A stretch of DNA of 55,080 nucleotides from Chitinophaga pinensis (lineage in GTDB: Bacteria > Bacteroidota > Bacteroidia > Chitinophagales > UBA10324), in the NCBI GenBank assembly GCA_945903305.1, contig CAMDOA010000013.1, positions 1 to 55,080 on the forward strand, read 5' to 3'. Numbering within the stretch: position 1 is the first letter of the stretch; every line of letters starts with the position of its first letter. Below, piece after piece: positions 43,130 to 51,798 of the stretch. Both the position numbers and the translations under genes were made by a program. The notes beneath the pieces were generated by a model, which had not been told where the DNA came from, ran no database searches, and saw nothing but the letters and a program-made list of their open reading frames with translations.

Positions 43130-45100
43130 TTATATTAGAGAAGAAGAAAAATATTCATTTACAGCATGCTGTGACCGAATAAGTGCTTCACCTTCTTCTG
43201 CTTTCACAAATTTATTTTTCTGTTTTTTGTCAATGATTCTTGCTTTCACATTGTCGCGCAATTGCAGTTGCAGAATTTCAGAAAGTTGTTTGCGATGAAT
43301 TGGATTTTTTATCGGTAATAAAAATTCCATTCGTCGGTCTAAGTTGCGGGTCATTAAATCTGCACTGGTGATGTACATGCTTTCTTCATCGCCATAACGG
43401 AAAGAAAATATCCGTGCGTGTTCCAGAAAGCGATCAACAATGCTGATGATTGTAATATTGTTTTTTGGTTTCATGCAGCAAATGCTTCGAACAATAATTT
43501 CAATTTTTATTCCTGCATCAGCGGCTTCATATAGTTCCGGAATAATTTTTTCGTCTTCCAGGTTATTTACTTTCAGAATAATCCGTGCTGATAGATTTTG
43601 CTTTGCTGCCTGAATACATTTTTGAATTTCGAAAGAAAATGTTTGGCGATAATAATTGGGAGAAAATGAAATTTCAGTTGGGTGAAAATTCTTCAGCGAT
43701 GCTGATTGAAGCGCTGCAAAAAAATCAGCAATATCCTGTGTGATAATTTTATTGGAAGTAAGAATGGCAATATCGGTGTACTTGTCAGCCGTTTTTTCAT
43801 TGAAGTTTCCTGTATTCATAAGCATGGTTCGTTTTATGGCTCCATCATTTTCTTCTTCAATCAAAATAGTTTTAGCATGAATTTTCAATCCCGGGAAATT
43901 GCGCGAAATTTTTACTCCACCTGCTTCCAATTTATTGGCGAGCATAATATTTTCCTCTTCACTCTCACTTGCTTTAATTTCCAGATATGCAAAAACATTT
44001 TTTCCATTAGCGGCAGCAATCAATAAGTTTTCTACAAGTAATGATTGCGGCGCTGTACGGTACAAAGTGATGAATATATTTTTAACACTGTTGCTTGTGG
44101 CTGCTTCCTTTAATAAATTAACAACAGTAAAAAAAGAATGATATGGAAAATACATGAGATAATCTGATGCATTAATTGCTTCAAGTATTGAAGGAATATT
44201 TTCCAATGGATGAGCTGCTGCAATGATTGGTAGCTCTTTCATTTCAGCAGGAAGCAATTTTCCCAAATCGTTGAAATCACTCAACGCTAAAAAGAAATTT
44301 TTTTTTGCTAATGCATTCTTGCTTCCTTTCGTTCTCTGTAAAAGCGTTTTTATAATTTCTTTAGAGGTGTTTTTTTCAAACAGAAAATAATTTCTGATTT
44401 CCTGATTTTCATTTTCTGATTTTTTTGAAAATTCAAATTCCTCATCCGGCGTATAAAATTCATTTCCTGCAATCATTTCAAACAGAGAGTTCTCCGGAAT
44501 TTCATGCCCGGGAAAAATTTCAGGCAGATAGTATCGAATGACCGCGTCGGCCAAAACATAAATTGATTTTCCTTCTGCTGATGGAATTTCAATAAACCGT
44601 TCGCTTTTACTGAATGGAATTTCAATGATCGCCTGTCCTTTTTCTTCATGAAAAATTAACTGAACAAACAAGTACAATCGATCGTTTTCAAATGCTGTTA
44701 CTTCATCTTCATTAGTCAGAAACTTCGGATGAAGAACAGGTTTTATTTTTAAACGAAACCATTCGTTCAAAAATTTCAACTGCATTTCATCCAACTCTTC
44801 AATCGTTAAAACTTCAATTCCTGAATTCTTTAATGAGTTGAAAATATCTGTCAGAATCTGACCACATTCTGAAAACTGCTTCGCTATTTTTTTATTCAGC
44901 TTACTTATTTTCTCCTCATGTTTTTCAGTCAAAGTATTCAGTACAGCAAAAAACCTTTCTCGAATAAATACTTTCAAGTTGCTGCAAACAATGGATACAA
45001 ATTTTAATCGCTCGGCTGGCAGATTATTTTCATCTGCGGCTTCCTGCATCAACCGGTGATTATAAGAAAGCCAACTGAAATCGCGATCGAATAATTTCAT
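43130..45100 (-). CDS. Divergent polyphosphate kinase 1 family protein
   Basis: PPK1 makes polyphosphate from ATP through a phospho-histidine. The 656-residue product keeps the N, head, C1 and C2 domains (FDRDFSWLSYNHRL; ASDYLMYFPYHSFFTVV; NTGNFNEKTADKYTD; ISIVDRFLEHARI; TSADLMTRNLDRRMEFLLPI). By eye against E. coli PPK1, H408 matches the phospho-acceptor H435, H561 matches H592 and R348 matches R375. The E. coli R405 in ARFDEE is S378 here (KASESEEEN), and the spacing 348-378-408 matches exactly 375-405-435. The N-terminal NLDEF is NLKVF. Activity may therefore be altered or lost. It follows sixA by 12 bases. Confidence 0.85.
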   Translation of the reverse strand: MKLFDRDFSWLSYNHRLMQEAADENNLPAERLKFVSIVCSNLKVFIRERFFAVLNTLTEKHEEKISKLNKKIAKQFSECGQILTDIFNSLKNSGIEVLTIEELDEMQLKFLNEWFRLKIKPVLHPKFLTNEDEVTAFENDRLYLFVQLIFHEEKGQAIIEIPFSKSERFIEIPSAEGKSIYVLADAVIRYYLPEIFPGHEIPENSLFEMIAGNEFYTPDEEFEFSKKSENENQEIRNYFLFEKNTSKEIIKTLLQRTKGSKNALAKKNFFLALSDFNDLGKLLPAEMKELPIIAAAHPLENIPSILEAINASDYLMYFPYHSFFTVVNLLKEAATSNSVKNIFITLYRTAPQSLLVENLLIAAANGKNVFAYLEIKASESEEENIMLANKLEAGGVKISRNFPGLKIHAKTILIEEENDGAIKRTMLMNTGNFNEKTADKYTDIAILTSNKIITQDIADFFAALQSASLKNFHPTEISFSPNYYRQTFSFEIQKCIQAAKQNLSARIILKVNNLEDEKIIPELYEAADAGIKIEIIVRSICCMKPKNNITIISIVDRFLEHARIFSFRYGDEESMYITSADLMTRNLDRRMEFLLPIKNPIHRKQLSEILQLQLRDNVKARIIDKKQKNKFVKAEEGEALIRSQHAVNEYFSSSLI

Positions 45101-45112
45101 ATAGCCGGAAAT

Positions 45113-45616
45113 TTATTCATTTCCTTTCTGTTTTTTCGGAAATTCATACATCACCAGATGCTTTTCGCTTTCTTCAATTTCATCCCATTTGTCAGTGAGA
45201 ATTTCAATTCCCACAATGCAGCAAGTAGGCATGGAAGGAATTTTATTACGGGTAAAATAATTTGCCAGTTCATGAAAAGTTGGATTGTGACTGAACAACA
45301 AAACAGTTTCGGCTGATGAATCAATTGACAGGATGAATGATAAAATCAAACTCGAATTAAACGAATACAAAACCGGATCAATTAAAATAGCATCTGCAGG
45401 GTAATTTAATTCTTTGGAAAAAAGTTTTGCTGTTTCCAAAGCGCGCACAGCCGGACTGCTGAAAACTAAATCGGGTTTCACTCCCCTCTCTTTCAGAATT
45501 TTTCCCATCATCGGAGCATCATCTCTTCCGCGATTGTTCAGTGTGCGGTCAATATCCTTTTGTTTCAAATCATCATGACTTGATTTTGCATGGCGGATGA
45601 GAAATAATTTTTTCAT
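45113..45616 (-). CDS. sixA: SixA-type histidine phosphatase
   Basis: A histidine-phosphatase (phosphoglycerate mutase-like) protein of 167 residues. The RHG-type motif is LIRHAKSSHDD, then RTLNNRGRDDAPMMGK and the FSSPAVRALETAKLF helix; the second catalytic His is in LLFSHNPTFHELANYF. SixA in E. coli removes phosphate from phosphohistidine in the HPt domain of ArcB. It sits between tdk and the ppk1-like gene on one strand. PPK1 also uses phosphohistidine, so the pairing is intriguing, but common transcription may be all it shows. Confidence 0.88.
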   Translation of the reverse strand: MKKLFLIRHAKSSHDDLKQKDIDRTLNNRGRDDAPMMGKILKERGVKPDLVFSSPAVRALETAKLFSKELNYPADAILIDPVLYSFNSSLILSFILSIDSSAETVLLFSHNPTFHELANYFTRNKIPSMPTCCIVGIEILTDKWDEIEESEKHLVMYEFPKKQKGNE

Positions 45617-45675
45617 TGTGAATAATGAAAGGTCAATGTATTTTCGAAATATTTTTTCATCATTAAATTATCAAA

Positions 45676-46251
45676 TCAATTCTTCATTCCCTTATCAAAA
45701 CAATGACGACAGCGTGGTTCGTATTGGTCCTTTTCGCCGAGCAAAACAGTAGCATCGTATTTTGATTTTCGAAATGAATACGAAGCAAGATTTCCGCAAA
45801 TCATGCAAATGGCATGAACCTTTGTAATGTACTCTGCTCTAGCTAATAGTTGTGGCATGGAGCCAAACGGTTTCCCCGAAAAATCCATATCCAAACCGGC
45901 AATAATTACGCGCGCACCTTTTGCTGCCAACTTATCGCAAACCATTGGCAGCTCGCCATCAAAAAATTGAGCTTCATCAATTCCAATTACTTCCAGTTCA
46001 TTCGCCAACAACAATATGTTTTGTGAGTTGGAAACCGGTGTGGATGAAATATAATTTTCGTCGTGCGACACAATGTTACTTGTGTGATATCGGGTGTCAA
46101 CCTGTGGCTTAAAAATTTCTACTTTCTGATTGGCAATTCTTGCCCTCTTCAACCGGCGAATGAGTTCTTCAGTTTTACCTGAAAACATGCAGCCGCAAAT
46201 CACTTCAATCCAACCGGTTTGTTGTTTCCGTATGTGAGGTTCAATAAACAT
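45676..46251 (-). CDS. tdk: Thymidine kinase
   Basis: This salvage enzyme phosphorylates thymidine with ATP. I choose ATG 46251 ([20 protein letters not shown]), giving 191 residues; the ATG at 46287 adds 12 residues not typical of the family. The P-loop is [14 protein letters not shown], the Mg/lasso region is [13 protein letters not shown], and the zinc ligands are CMICG and CRHC near the C-terminus. The type II (tetrameric, zinc) fold is clear. The sixA start lies 59 bases downstream. The 186-base upstream gap also holds the promoter for the divergent Pro/Gln-rich gene; I see no clear promoter for tdk itself. Confidence 0.96.
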   Translation of the reverse strand: MFIEPHIRKQQTGWIEVICGCMFSGKTEELIRRLKRARIANQKVEIFKPQVDTRYHTSNIVSHDENYISSTPVSNSQNILLLANELEVIGIDEAQFFDGELPMVCDKLAAKGARVIIAGLDMDFSGKPFGSMPQLLARAEYITKVHAICMICGNLASYSFRKSKYDATVLLGEKDQYEPRCRHCFDKGMKN

Positions 46252-46409
46252 GTAATGAATTTTAAAATTCGGAATGCGAAAATTCACAAATCTTTTCCAA
46301 TAATGAACAGAATTATTTTTAATTGTAACCCATTTAGGTAGAATCGGCGTTTAAATGAAAAATGTGGGTGGCTTTAAAATTTAAAATTCAAAAACAGAAA
46401 TTGAAAGCA

Positions 46410-46417
46410 TAACTTTG
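46410..46417 (+). promoter_or_regulatory. -7 element TAACTTTG upstream of the Pro/Gln-rich gene
   Basis: TAACTTTG fits TAnnTTTG exactly, 20 bases before ATG 46438. The typical -33 TTTG is not found at the right spacing. Confidence 0.45.
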
Positions 46418-46437
46418 CACCCCGCTCTGAAAATGAT

Positions 46438-47298
46438 ATGGCTGATATAAAAACAGAAACAAAAATTTCGGTGTTGATTGAAAAAGTCAACTACTTGTTT
46501 CAATCCATTCAGTTTAATAACGGAGTGATAAACAAGATTGATAAAGATTTATTACTCAATTATGTTCGTGAATTATATGAACTCACACTCTCGTTGCCTG
46601 TTGATCATCCGCAGGCGAATTTGATACAGCAGTTTCCACCGCAATATCAGCAGCCGCAACAACAGCCTCCTCAGCAACAATATTATCAGCAGTCTTCTGC
46701 ACCACAGCCGCAACCATATATTCCGCCGGTTCAACAATCTGCTCCACCTCCTGTTCAACAAAATGTTCCTCCACAAGTTGAACAACCAAAACTTCAACAG
46801 CAAATTCCTACAATGCCGCTAACAAACGGTGCGCAAAATGGAAATGGTATGAATGGAAATGGAAACGGCACTCATCGCCCAAATACAGATAATGCTGTTT
46901 TGAAAACCAATCCCGGTCAATCGTTGAATCAATCTTATTCAGGAAAGGGAACCCAAAAAACCGTATCTGATATTTATTCTGAACAAGGTGCAAAGCCTAC
47001 AGTGAATGAAAAACTGAATCAGCCGCGAACTGAGTTGAATGATAAATTACGCAAGGCACCTATTAAAGATTTGAAAACTTTTATCGGGCTGAACAAACGA
47101 TTTTCTTACATCAATTTTTTATTTAACAACGATGCAAGATTGTATGATGAGTCGATGGAAAAAATAAACAACAGCAGTAATTATGATGAGGCAATGGATT
47201 ATATCGAAAACGCCTTGCGCAACCGATTGCACTGGAATACACAAGACGAAATGGTGGCTGAGTTCTACAATATTGTAGAGCGCCGGTTTTTAGTCTGA
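46438..47298 (+). CDS. Conserved unknown protein with Pro/Gln-rich linker
   Basis: No named family is recognised. Three parts are visible. Residues 1-55 are a helical N-domain (KTETKISVLIEKVNYLFQSI, KDLLLNYVRELYELTLSL). Residues 60-200 are low-complexity, rich in Pro, Gln, Asn and Gly (QPQQQPPQQQYYQQ and an NGNGMNGNGNG stretch). Residues 205-286 form a compact C-domain (LRKAPIKDLKTFIGLNKRFS, YINFLFNNDARLYDESMEKI, HWNTQDEMVAEFYNIVERRF). This end-domain pattern occurs in hypothetical Bacteroidota proteins, as far as I recall. There is no signal peptide, so it is cytoplasmic. A two-headed linker protein is the simplest reading. It lies tail-to-tail with waaA with one base between stops. Confidence 0.8.
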   Translation: MADIKTETKISVLIEKVNYLFQSIQFNNGVINKIDKDLLLNYVRELYELTLSLPVDHPQANLIQQFPPQYQQPQQQPPQQQYYQQSSAPQPQPYIPPVQQSAPPPVQQNVPPQVEQPKLQQQIPTMPLTNGAQNGNGMNGNGNGTHRPNTDNAVLKTNPGQSLNQSYSGKGTQKTVSDIYSEQGAKPTVNEKLNQPRTELNDKLRKAPIKDLKTFIGLNKRFSYINFLFNNDARLYDESMEKINNSSNYDEAMDYIENALRNRLHWNTQDEMVAEFYNIVERRFLV

Positions 47299-47299
47299 A

Positions 47300-48556
47300 T
47301 TATTTTTTAAGAATTTCTTTATTCAGAAATTTAACAATTTGTTCTGTTGCTCCCGAATTTTTTTTCACATAATCAGTACAGCCGTCAGAACATTGATTGT
47401 ATAATTTTTTATCAATAAGCAATTGATTGATTTTAGAATGGAACTCCTTTTCATTTCGGATACTGAAGCAACTTTGCATTTGAATCAAATCTTTTGCTTC
47501 ACGAAATTTTTTATAGTTCGGACCGAATAAAACCGGAATACCAAGTACAGCTGCTTCTAAAATATTATGAATTCCTTTTCCAAATCCTCCTCCTACATAC
47601 GCAATGGTTCCGTATCGGTAAATGCTGCTCAGCATTCCGATATTATCAATCACTAAAAATTGATTTTCGATTGTTGCCTTTTGAATTTGTGAAAATCGAA
47701 TGGCTTTTTCGCCGAGTTGATTGATTAAATTACTGATGTGCTTTTCTGAAATTTCGTGTGGTGCAATTATCCATTTCAGTTCTGAATTTTTTTGTTGTTG
47801 AATAAATTGAATCAATATTTTTTCATCTTCCGGCCAGGTGCTGCCGGCAATTATTATTTTTTCATCGCCACAGAACTTTTCTATTTCAGGAAATTGCTTG
47901 GCATTGTTTCTTACTTGAAGCACACGATCAAACCGGGTATCAGAAGAAAGAACAGCATTGTTGAATCCAAATTCATTCAGCAGTTCCAATGAATTTATAT
48001 CCTGAGTAAATATTTTATTGAACGATTTTATTACTGACAGAAACGGTTTTCCAAACCATTTGAAATATAATTGTTCTCTTCTGAAAATTCCGGAGATGAG
48101 AACGACAGGAATATTTTTTTTCTTCAACTCATTCAAATGATGAAACCAGAATTCATATTTAACAAAAATGGCGAGTTGTGGTTTTAAGACACTAATAAAT
48201 TTTGCTGCATTATTTTTTGTATCAATGGGTAAGTAGAAAATATAATCCGCATCAGAAATATTTTTTCGCTGCGCATAACCGCTTGGCGAAAAAAAAGAGA
48301 GTACTACTTTACAATTTTGATTTTCAGCTTTCAGTTTTTCAATAACCGGTCGGCCTTGTTCATACTCACCAACCGAAGCACAGTGCATCCATACGATATA
48401 ATCCTGCTCCTTAATTATGTTTTTAATTTCGTTGAATAAATTTTTTCTGCCCGCAATAAATTGTTTTGCTTTTGGATGGAACAGCGATGAAATACGAATG
48501 GCAAACCAATAAAACTGAATAGCTAAATCGTAAAGAAAAATAAATATTGAATTCAT
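47300..48556 (-). CDS. waaA: 3-deoxy-D-manno-octulosonic acid transferase (Kdo transferase)
   Basis: WaaA adds Kdo from CMP-Kdo to lipid A precursor at the inner membrane. The start is ATG 48556; it shares one base with the preceding gene's stop (TGATG), and a TTG three bases earlier is less likely. An N-terminal hydrophobic segment (IFIFLYDLAIQFYWFAIRI) anchors the protein. GT30 motifs follow: WMHCASVGEYEQGRPVI, FVKYEFWFHHL, LISGIFRREQLYFKWFG, AGSTWPEDE, APHEISEKHI and YVGGGFGKGIHNILEAAVLG. Glu in the SVGEYEQ loop is the catalytic base. The 418-residue length is normal. The coupling to an outer-membrane protein is notable. Confidence 0.95.
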   Translation of the reverse strand: MNSIFIFLYDLAIQFYWFAIRISSLFHPKAKQFIAGRKNLFNEIKNIIKEQDYIVWMHCASVGEYEQGRPVIEKLKAENQNCKVVLSFFSPSGYAQRKNISDADYIFYLPIDTKNNAAKFISVLKPQLAIFVKYEFWFHHLNELKKKNIPVVLISGIFRREQLYFKWFGKPFLSVIKSFNKIFTQDINSLELLNEFGFNNAVLSSDTRFDRVLQVRNNAKQFPEIEKFCGDEKIIIAGSTWPEDEKILIQFIQQQKNSELKWIIAPHEISEKHISNLINQLGEKAIRFSQIQKATIENQFLVIDNIGMLSSIYRYGTIAYVGGGFGKGIHNILEAAVLGIPVLFGPNYKKFREAKDLIQMQSCFSIRNEKEFHSKINQLLIDKKLYNQCSDGCTDYVKKNSGATEQIVKFLNKEILKK

Positions 48557-49308
48557 CAATTCGTATAAAATTCCTGGTAAGTGCGCCCATAAAGCGGGAG
48601 AAACCAGGCAAGTTTAAATCCAATTAAAATATCCAATCGGTGGGAATCATCACGGGCTTGCGAATCAAAATTCCAATCGCGACGATTTTGAGTGAAGCCT
48701 TCAGTCAGTTCAATTCCGGAATAAAAATTTAATAGTTTTCTGGGGTCGAAATGAGCGTAACCTAAAAATTGACTGATACAAATTCCATTCGTTAATCGAT
48801 CGTAACCCTTTACATAATCACGTGAAAATTGTGGCAGATCATTATTTAATTGCTGAATTTTTATTTTGTGTTGCATAAATCCTGCCCCCACCAAGGTCAT
48901 AATTCCTGAGTTGGGATTAGAATTAAATGCAGGAAATATTTTCCCGAATTTCCCTTGAATTAAATACCCTCGTTGGTTTAATACAATGGATGAATAAATG
49001 CCTGTGCTGCCAATAAAATTTCCGGAAGTAGTTTTTAGCGCATCCAATAGAGTGTCTTCGTTAATATTAGCACTGAACAAAAAACTTCCGGTTGCACCTA
49101 TCGACCAGTTCTTCCCGAATTTGAATAAAAAACTTCCTTCAATGGTGCTGCCGTTTCCAAATCTTTTTGCCATATCAGCAGCCGGAAACTGATAAGTGTA
49201 TGCTGCCCCGATTATTCGCGCATTCACCAAGGTATCCTTGATGTTTGTTTTTTTTTGAGCAATAGAATTCAAGGAGAGCAAACAAAACAGTAGGCTGAGT
49301 TTTCGCAT
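48556..49308 (-). CDS. Outer-membrane beta-barrel-like protein of unknown function
   Basis: A signal peptide (RKLSLLFCLLSLNSIA, then Gln) is followed by about 230 residues of alternating strands: ARIIGAAYTYQFPAADMAK, GSFLFKFGKNWSIGATGSF, LIQGKFGKIFPAF, ILIGFKLAWFLPLY. The aromatic-ended strands and the length suggest an eight- to ten-strand outer-membrane barrel. I do not recognise a named family. It is translated together with waaA through TGATG, so a role in the outer membrane or LPS is reasonable but not shown. The TIGR01777 gene is 55 bases upstream in the same direction. Confidence 0.8.
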   Translation of the reverse strand: MRKLSLLFCLLSLNSIAQKKTNIKDTLVNARIIGAAYTYQFPAADMAKRFGNGSTIEGSFLFKFGKNWSIGATGSFLFSANINEDTLLDALKTTSGNFIGSTGIYSSIVLNQRGYLIQGKFGKIFPAFNSNPNSGIMTLVGAGFMQHKIKIQQLNNDLPQFSRDYVKGYDRLTNGICISQFLGYAHFDPRKLLNFYSGIELTEGFTQNRRDWNFDSQARDDSHRLDILIGFKLAWFLPLYGRTYQEFYTN

Positions 49309-49363
49309 GTGGCGAAAATAATCGCTGCTTTTCAGATGTGTGTTTTTGTTTTTACTTTTGATT

Positions 49364-50266
49364 TTAAGCTGACAAAAGATTTTTCATTGCCATTTTCAAT
49401 TCAGCAAATTGAAATTGAAAACCGGAATCCAATACTTTTTGAGCCGAACAATTACAATCTTCAAAAAGTGCTTCGGCAAATTCGCCAGAAATAATTTTCA
49501 ACATCCGCTTAGTTGCAGGTGCAGGCAATGTTTTTTTTTGCATAACGCGTGCAAGCGTTTTTATAAATTCAGAATAGGTGACTGAATGCGGTGCAACTGC
49601 ATTGTAAGCTCCATTCATACTTTGTGTTTCAATGGCATGAATAAACAAATTGCATACATCATCAAGATGAATCCAACTCCAATGTTGTGATCCGGGAAGA
49701 AATATTGGTCGAACAAAAAATTTCAGCGGCAATTTCAATTCTTTCAGTGCACCGGCATTTATTGCAAGCACAATTCCGGTTCGCAGTTGCACGGTTCGAA
49801 TATTTATTACCGCTGCTTTCCGCACTTCTGTTTCCCAATCACTGCAAACATTTCCTAAAAAAGAATTTGCCGAAAAAAAATCCTCGGTAATTATTTCATC
49901 TTTTCTGTTTCCATAATATCCGATGCCCGACGCGCTCACGATAGTTTTTATTGTGTTCGGCCTTTCTTTCAATGATTGAATTAAAAACCGTGTTCCGTTA
50001 ATTCGGCTGCTGTAAATATTTTCTTTAACTACTGTGTTCCACCTTTTCTCATAAATATTTGTTCCGGCCAGATGAATGATTGCATCTGTATTTTCAAAAG
50101 CAGCTTTATCAATTTCTTTTTTCTCTATGTTCCAAATAAAAGCCGGAATTGGTCCATCGCTATTTTTTCGGGATAGATGATGAACGATAAAACCTTTCAG
50201 CAATAAAATTTCAGTCAATCGCTTTCCAATTAAACCTGATGCACCTGTTATGAGAATTGTTTTCAT
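49364..50266 (-). CDS. TIGR01777 family NAD(P)-binding epimerase-like protein (YfcH type)
   Basis: An extended short-chain dehydrogenase fold: NAD(P) loop ITGASGLIGKRL, NTDAIIHLAGTNIYEKRW, a VSASGIGYYG motif with YxxxK-like active region degenerate, and RTGIVLAINAGALKELKLP. The last 50 residues are the DUF1731 tail (APATKRMLKIISGEFAEALF). The family is widespread and the substrate is unknown. Its ATG overlaps the stop of the membrane protein upstream by four bases (ATGA). Confidence 0.93.
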   Translation of the reverse strand: MKTILITGASGLIGKRLTEILLLKGFIVHHLSRKNSDGPIPAFIWNIEKKEIDKAAFENTDAIIHLAGTNIYEKRWNTVVKENIYSSRINGTRFLIQSLKERPNTIKTIVSASGIGYYGNRKDEIITEDFFSANSFLGNVCSDWETEVRKAAVINIRTVQLRTGIVLAINAGALKELKLPLKFFVRPIFLPGSQHWSWIHLDDVCNLFIHAIETQSMNGAYNAVAPHSVTYSEFIKTLARVMQKKTLPAPATKRMLKIISGEFAEALFEDCNCSAQKVLDSGFQFQFAELKMAMKNLLSA

Positions 50267-51750
50267 CGGGTTTCTTTATTTTTTAACAGAAACTGAATTC
50301 CGTTTGAAATTAAAATTCCTGAAACAATTATTTCCAGTAAAATGCCGGGTAAATAATATCGGTCGTGCAAAACTTCAAATGCACATGATCCAATGGAAAT
50401 GGCGAATGGAAGAAGTACGAAAAATAATAGTGTAGGGCTGATTGGCTGTTGCTTTAGGCATTTCATTATTTGAATGATTAAGCCAATCCACAACAATACA
50501 TTCAATAAAACATACGCTGCTTTTTTCGAAATCAAATTATACAGGTGATTCCAATTGTGATACGAAGAAAGCATGGCGCTTCGGAAGGGCGATGAATTAA
50601 AATTTTGTTTTTCTAACTCATTAACAAGTGGTGTGTGATGCTTGCTTCTATATTTAATTATATAATTTTTATAGTCATGAATATCAGAAAAAATGGCTTC
50701 TGTTTCTTGCAGATCAACCGGTAATTTTAATAATCCCATATTCAAAGTGTTTATAGAATAATCAACTGAATGTTTTTTAATTAATTCCATATCGACTTTT
50801 AAACAATAATCCTGAATTTCATGTGGTTGCAAACCAAGGTGTGAAAGTTGACTGGTTACTTCCCACCATGGGCCGTTTGATGGAATAAAATCCGGTTTAT
50901 TTATTTTTTTTCTTAATTCAGTTGTCGCCTGTAATTTATCAGATGAATGCCCATCCGTATAAACTATTCGGTTCCATAAATTCCATCCAAAACCTTCGCG
51001 TAAATTCCATGTGTTGAAAGCGCTTTTGTTTAAGAAAGATTGACAAACCGGAAAACAGAAAAACAGCAAGCTGCATAATAAAATTGTTTTCAATTTAAAT
51101 TTTGGACTTGCAATAAATAAGTATAACACAATTAATATTGGAAGCATAACACCGCCAACCGGCCTGACAAGAAATATATATCCTGCACTAAGAAATGTAA
51201 ACGCGATATAAATTTTGCTTCGGCTTTGAATGGATTTGTCGAATAAAAAAATGACGAATAAAAATCCGGCAATAAACCAGGTTTCCGACATGGCCAGATG
51301 AGCATAATTAAAGAACGGAATAAACCACAAGTAAATAAGTGCAATGATTGATGCAGCTATTTGTTCTGATTGCTTTTTGGTAATAATAAAAACCATGCGT
51401 GCCGATACCAGATATAGTATGAATTGTAAATGTGAAAGCAAGGTGATTGAAAGAATATTAAACAGTTTTCCAAAACCATAAGTTAAGTAATGCGCTACCG
51501 GATATCCCATGGAACTGTAATACAAAACCGGCTCGCGAAAAGAAGGATATAACTCTTCATGAATCCATTGGCCGGTAATAAAGTAATGGCAATACATGTA
51601 GTACCAGGCCGGATCGTTCAGATAATGAGGCAAGACCGGAATGCAGAAATGTAAAAAAATCTGATAAGTTATTGTAATAAAAATAAGCAGTTGCAACCAT
51701 GCGGTCGTGTTTTTAAATGATAGCCAAATTGCTTTTCTAACTTGAATCAT
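50263..51750 (-). CDS. Polytopic membrane protein, GT-C glycosyltransferase-like
   Basis: The 495-residue product has about ten membrane helices, a short cytosolic N-terminus and a large extracytoplasmic loop (about 225-385). The first periplasmic loop starts HYLNDPAWYYMYCHYFITG and contains an Asp near the first helix, as in GT-C and mannosyltransferase-like proteins, but the match is weak. C-terminal helices include LLWIGLIIQIMKCL. It may transfer sugars from lipid carriers on the outer face of the inner membrane. It is the first gene of the four-gene operon ending with waaA, 48 bases downstream of comM, which supports an envelope role. Confidence 0.8.
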   Translation of the reverse strand: MIQVRKAIWLSFKNTTAWLQLLIFITITYQIFLHFCIPVLPHYLNDPAWYYMYCHYFITGQWIHEELYPSFREPVLYYSSMGYPVAHYLTYGFGKLFNILSITLLSHLQFILYLVSARMVFIITKKQSEQIAASIIALIYLWFIPFFNYAHLAMSETWFIAGFLFVIFLFDKSIQSRSKIYIAFTFLSAGYIFLVRPVGGVMLPILIVLYLFIASPKFKLKTILLCSLLFFCFPVCQSFLNKSAFNTWNLREGFGWNLWNRIVYTDGHSSDKLQATTELRKKINKPDFIPSNGPWWEVTSQLSHLGLQPHEIQDYCLKVDMELIKKHSVDYSINTLNMGLLKLPVDLQETEAIFSDIHDYKNYIIKYRSKHHTPLVNELEKQNFNSSPFRSAMLSSYHNWNHLYNLISKKAAYVLLNVLLWIGLIIQIMKCLKQQPISPTLLFFVLLPFAISIGSCAFEVLHDRYYLPGILLEIIVSGILISNGIQFLLKNKETR

Positions 51751-51798
51751 TTGAAAATAAAATTGAATTTATTATAATTTTTTTCTGCTTGATTCAAA

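Noticed and set aside
46573-46803. Leu/Arg-rich and Val/Ala-rich minus-strand frames
   Set aside because: They are mirror frames of the Pro/Gln-rich linker codons on the plus strand.
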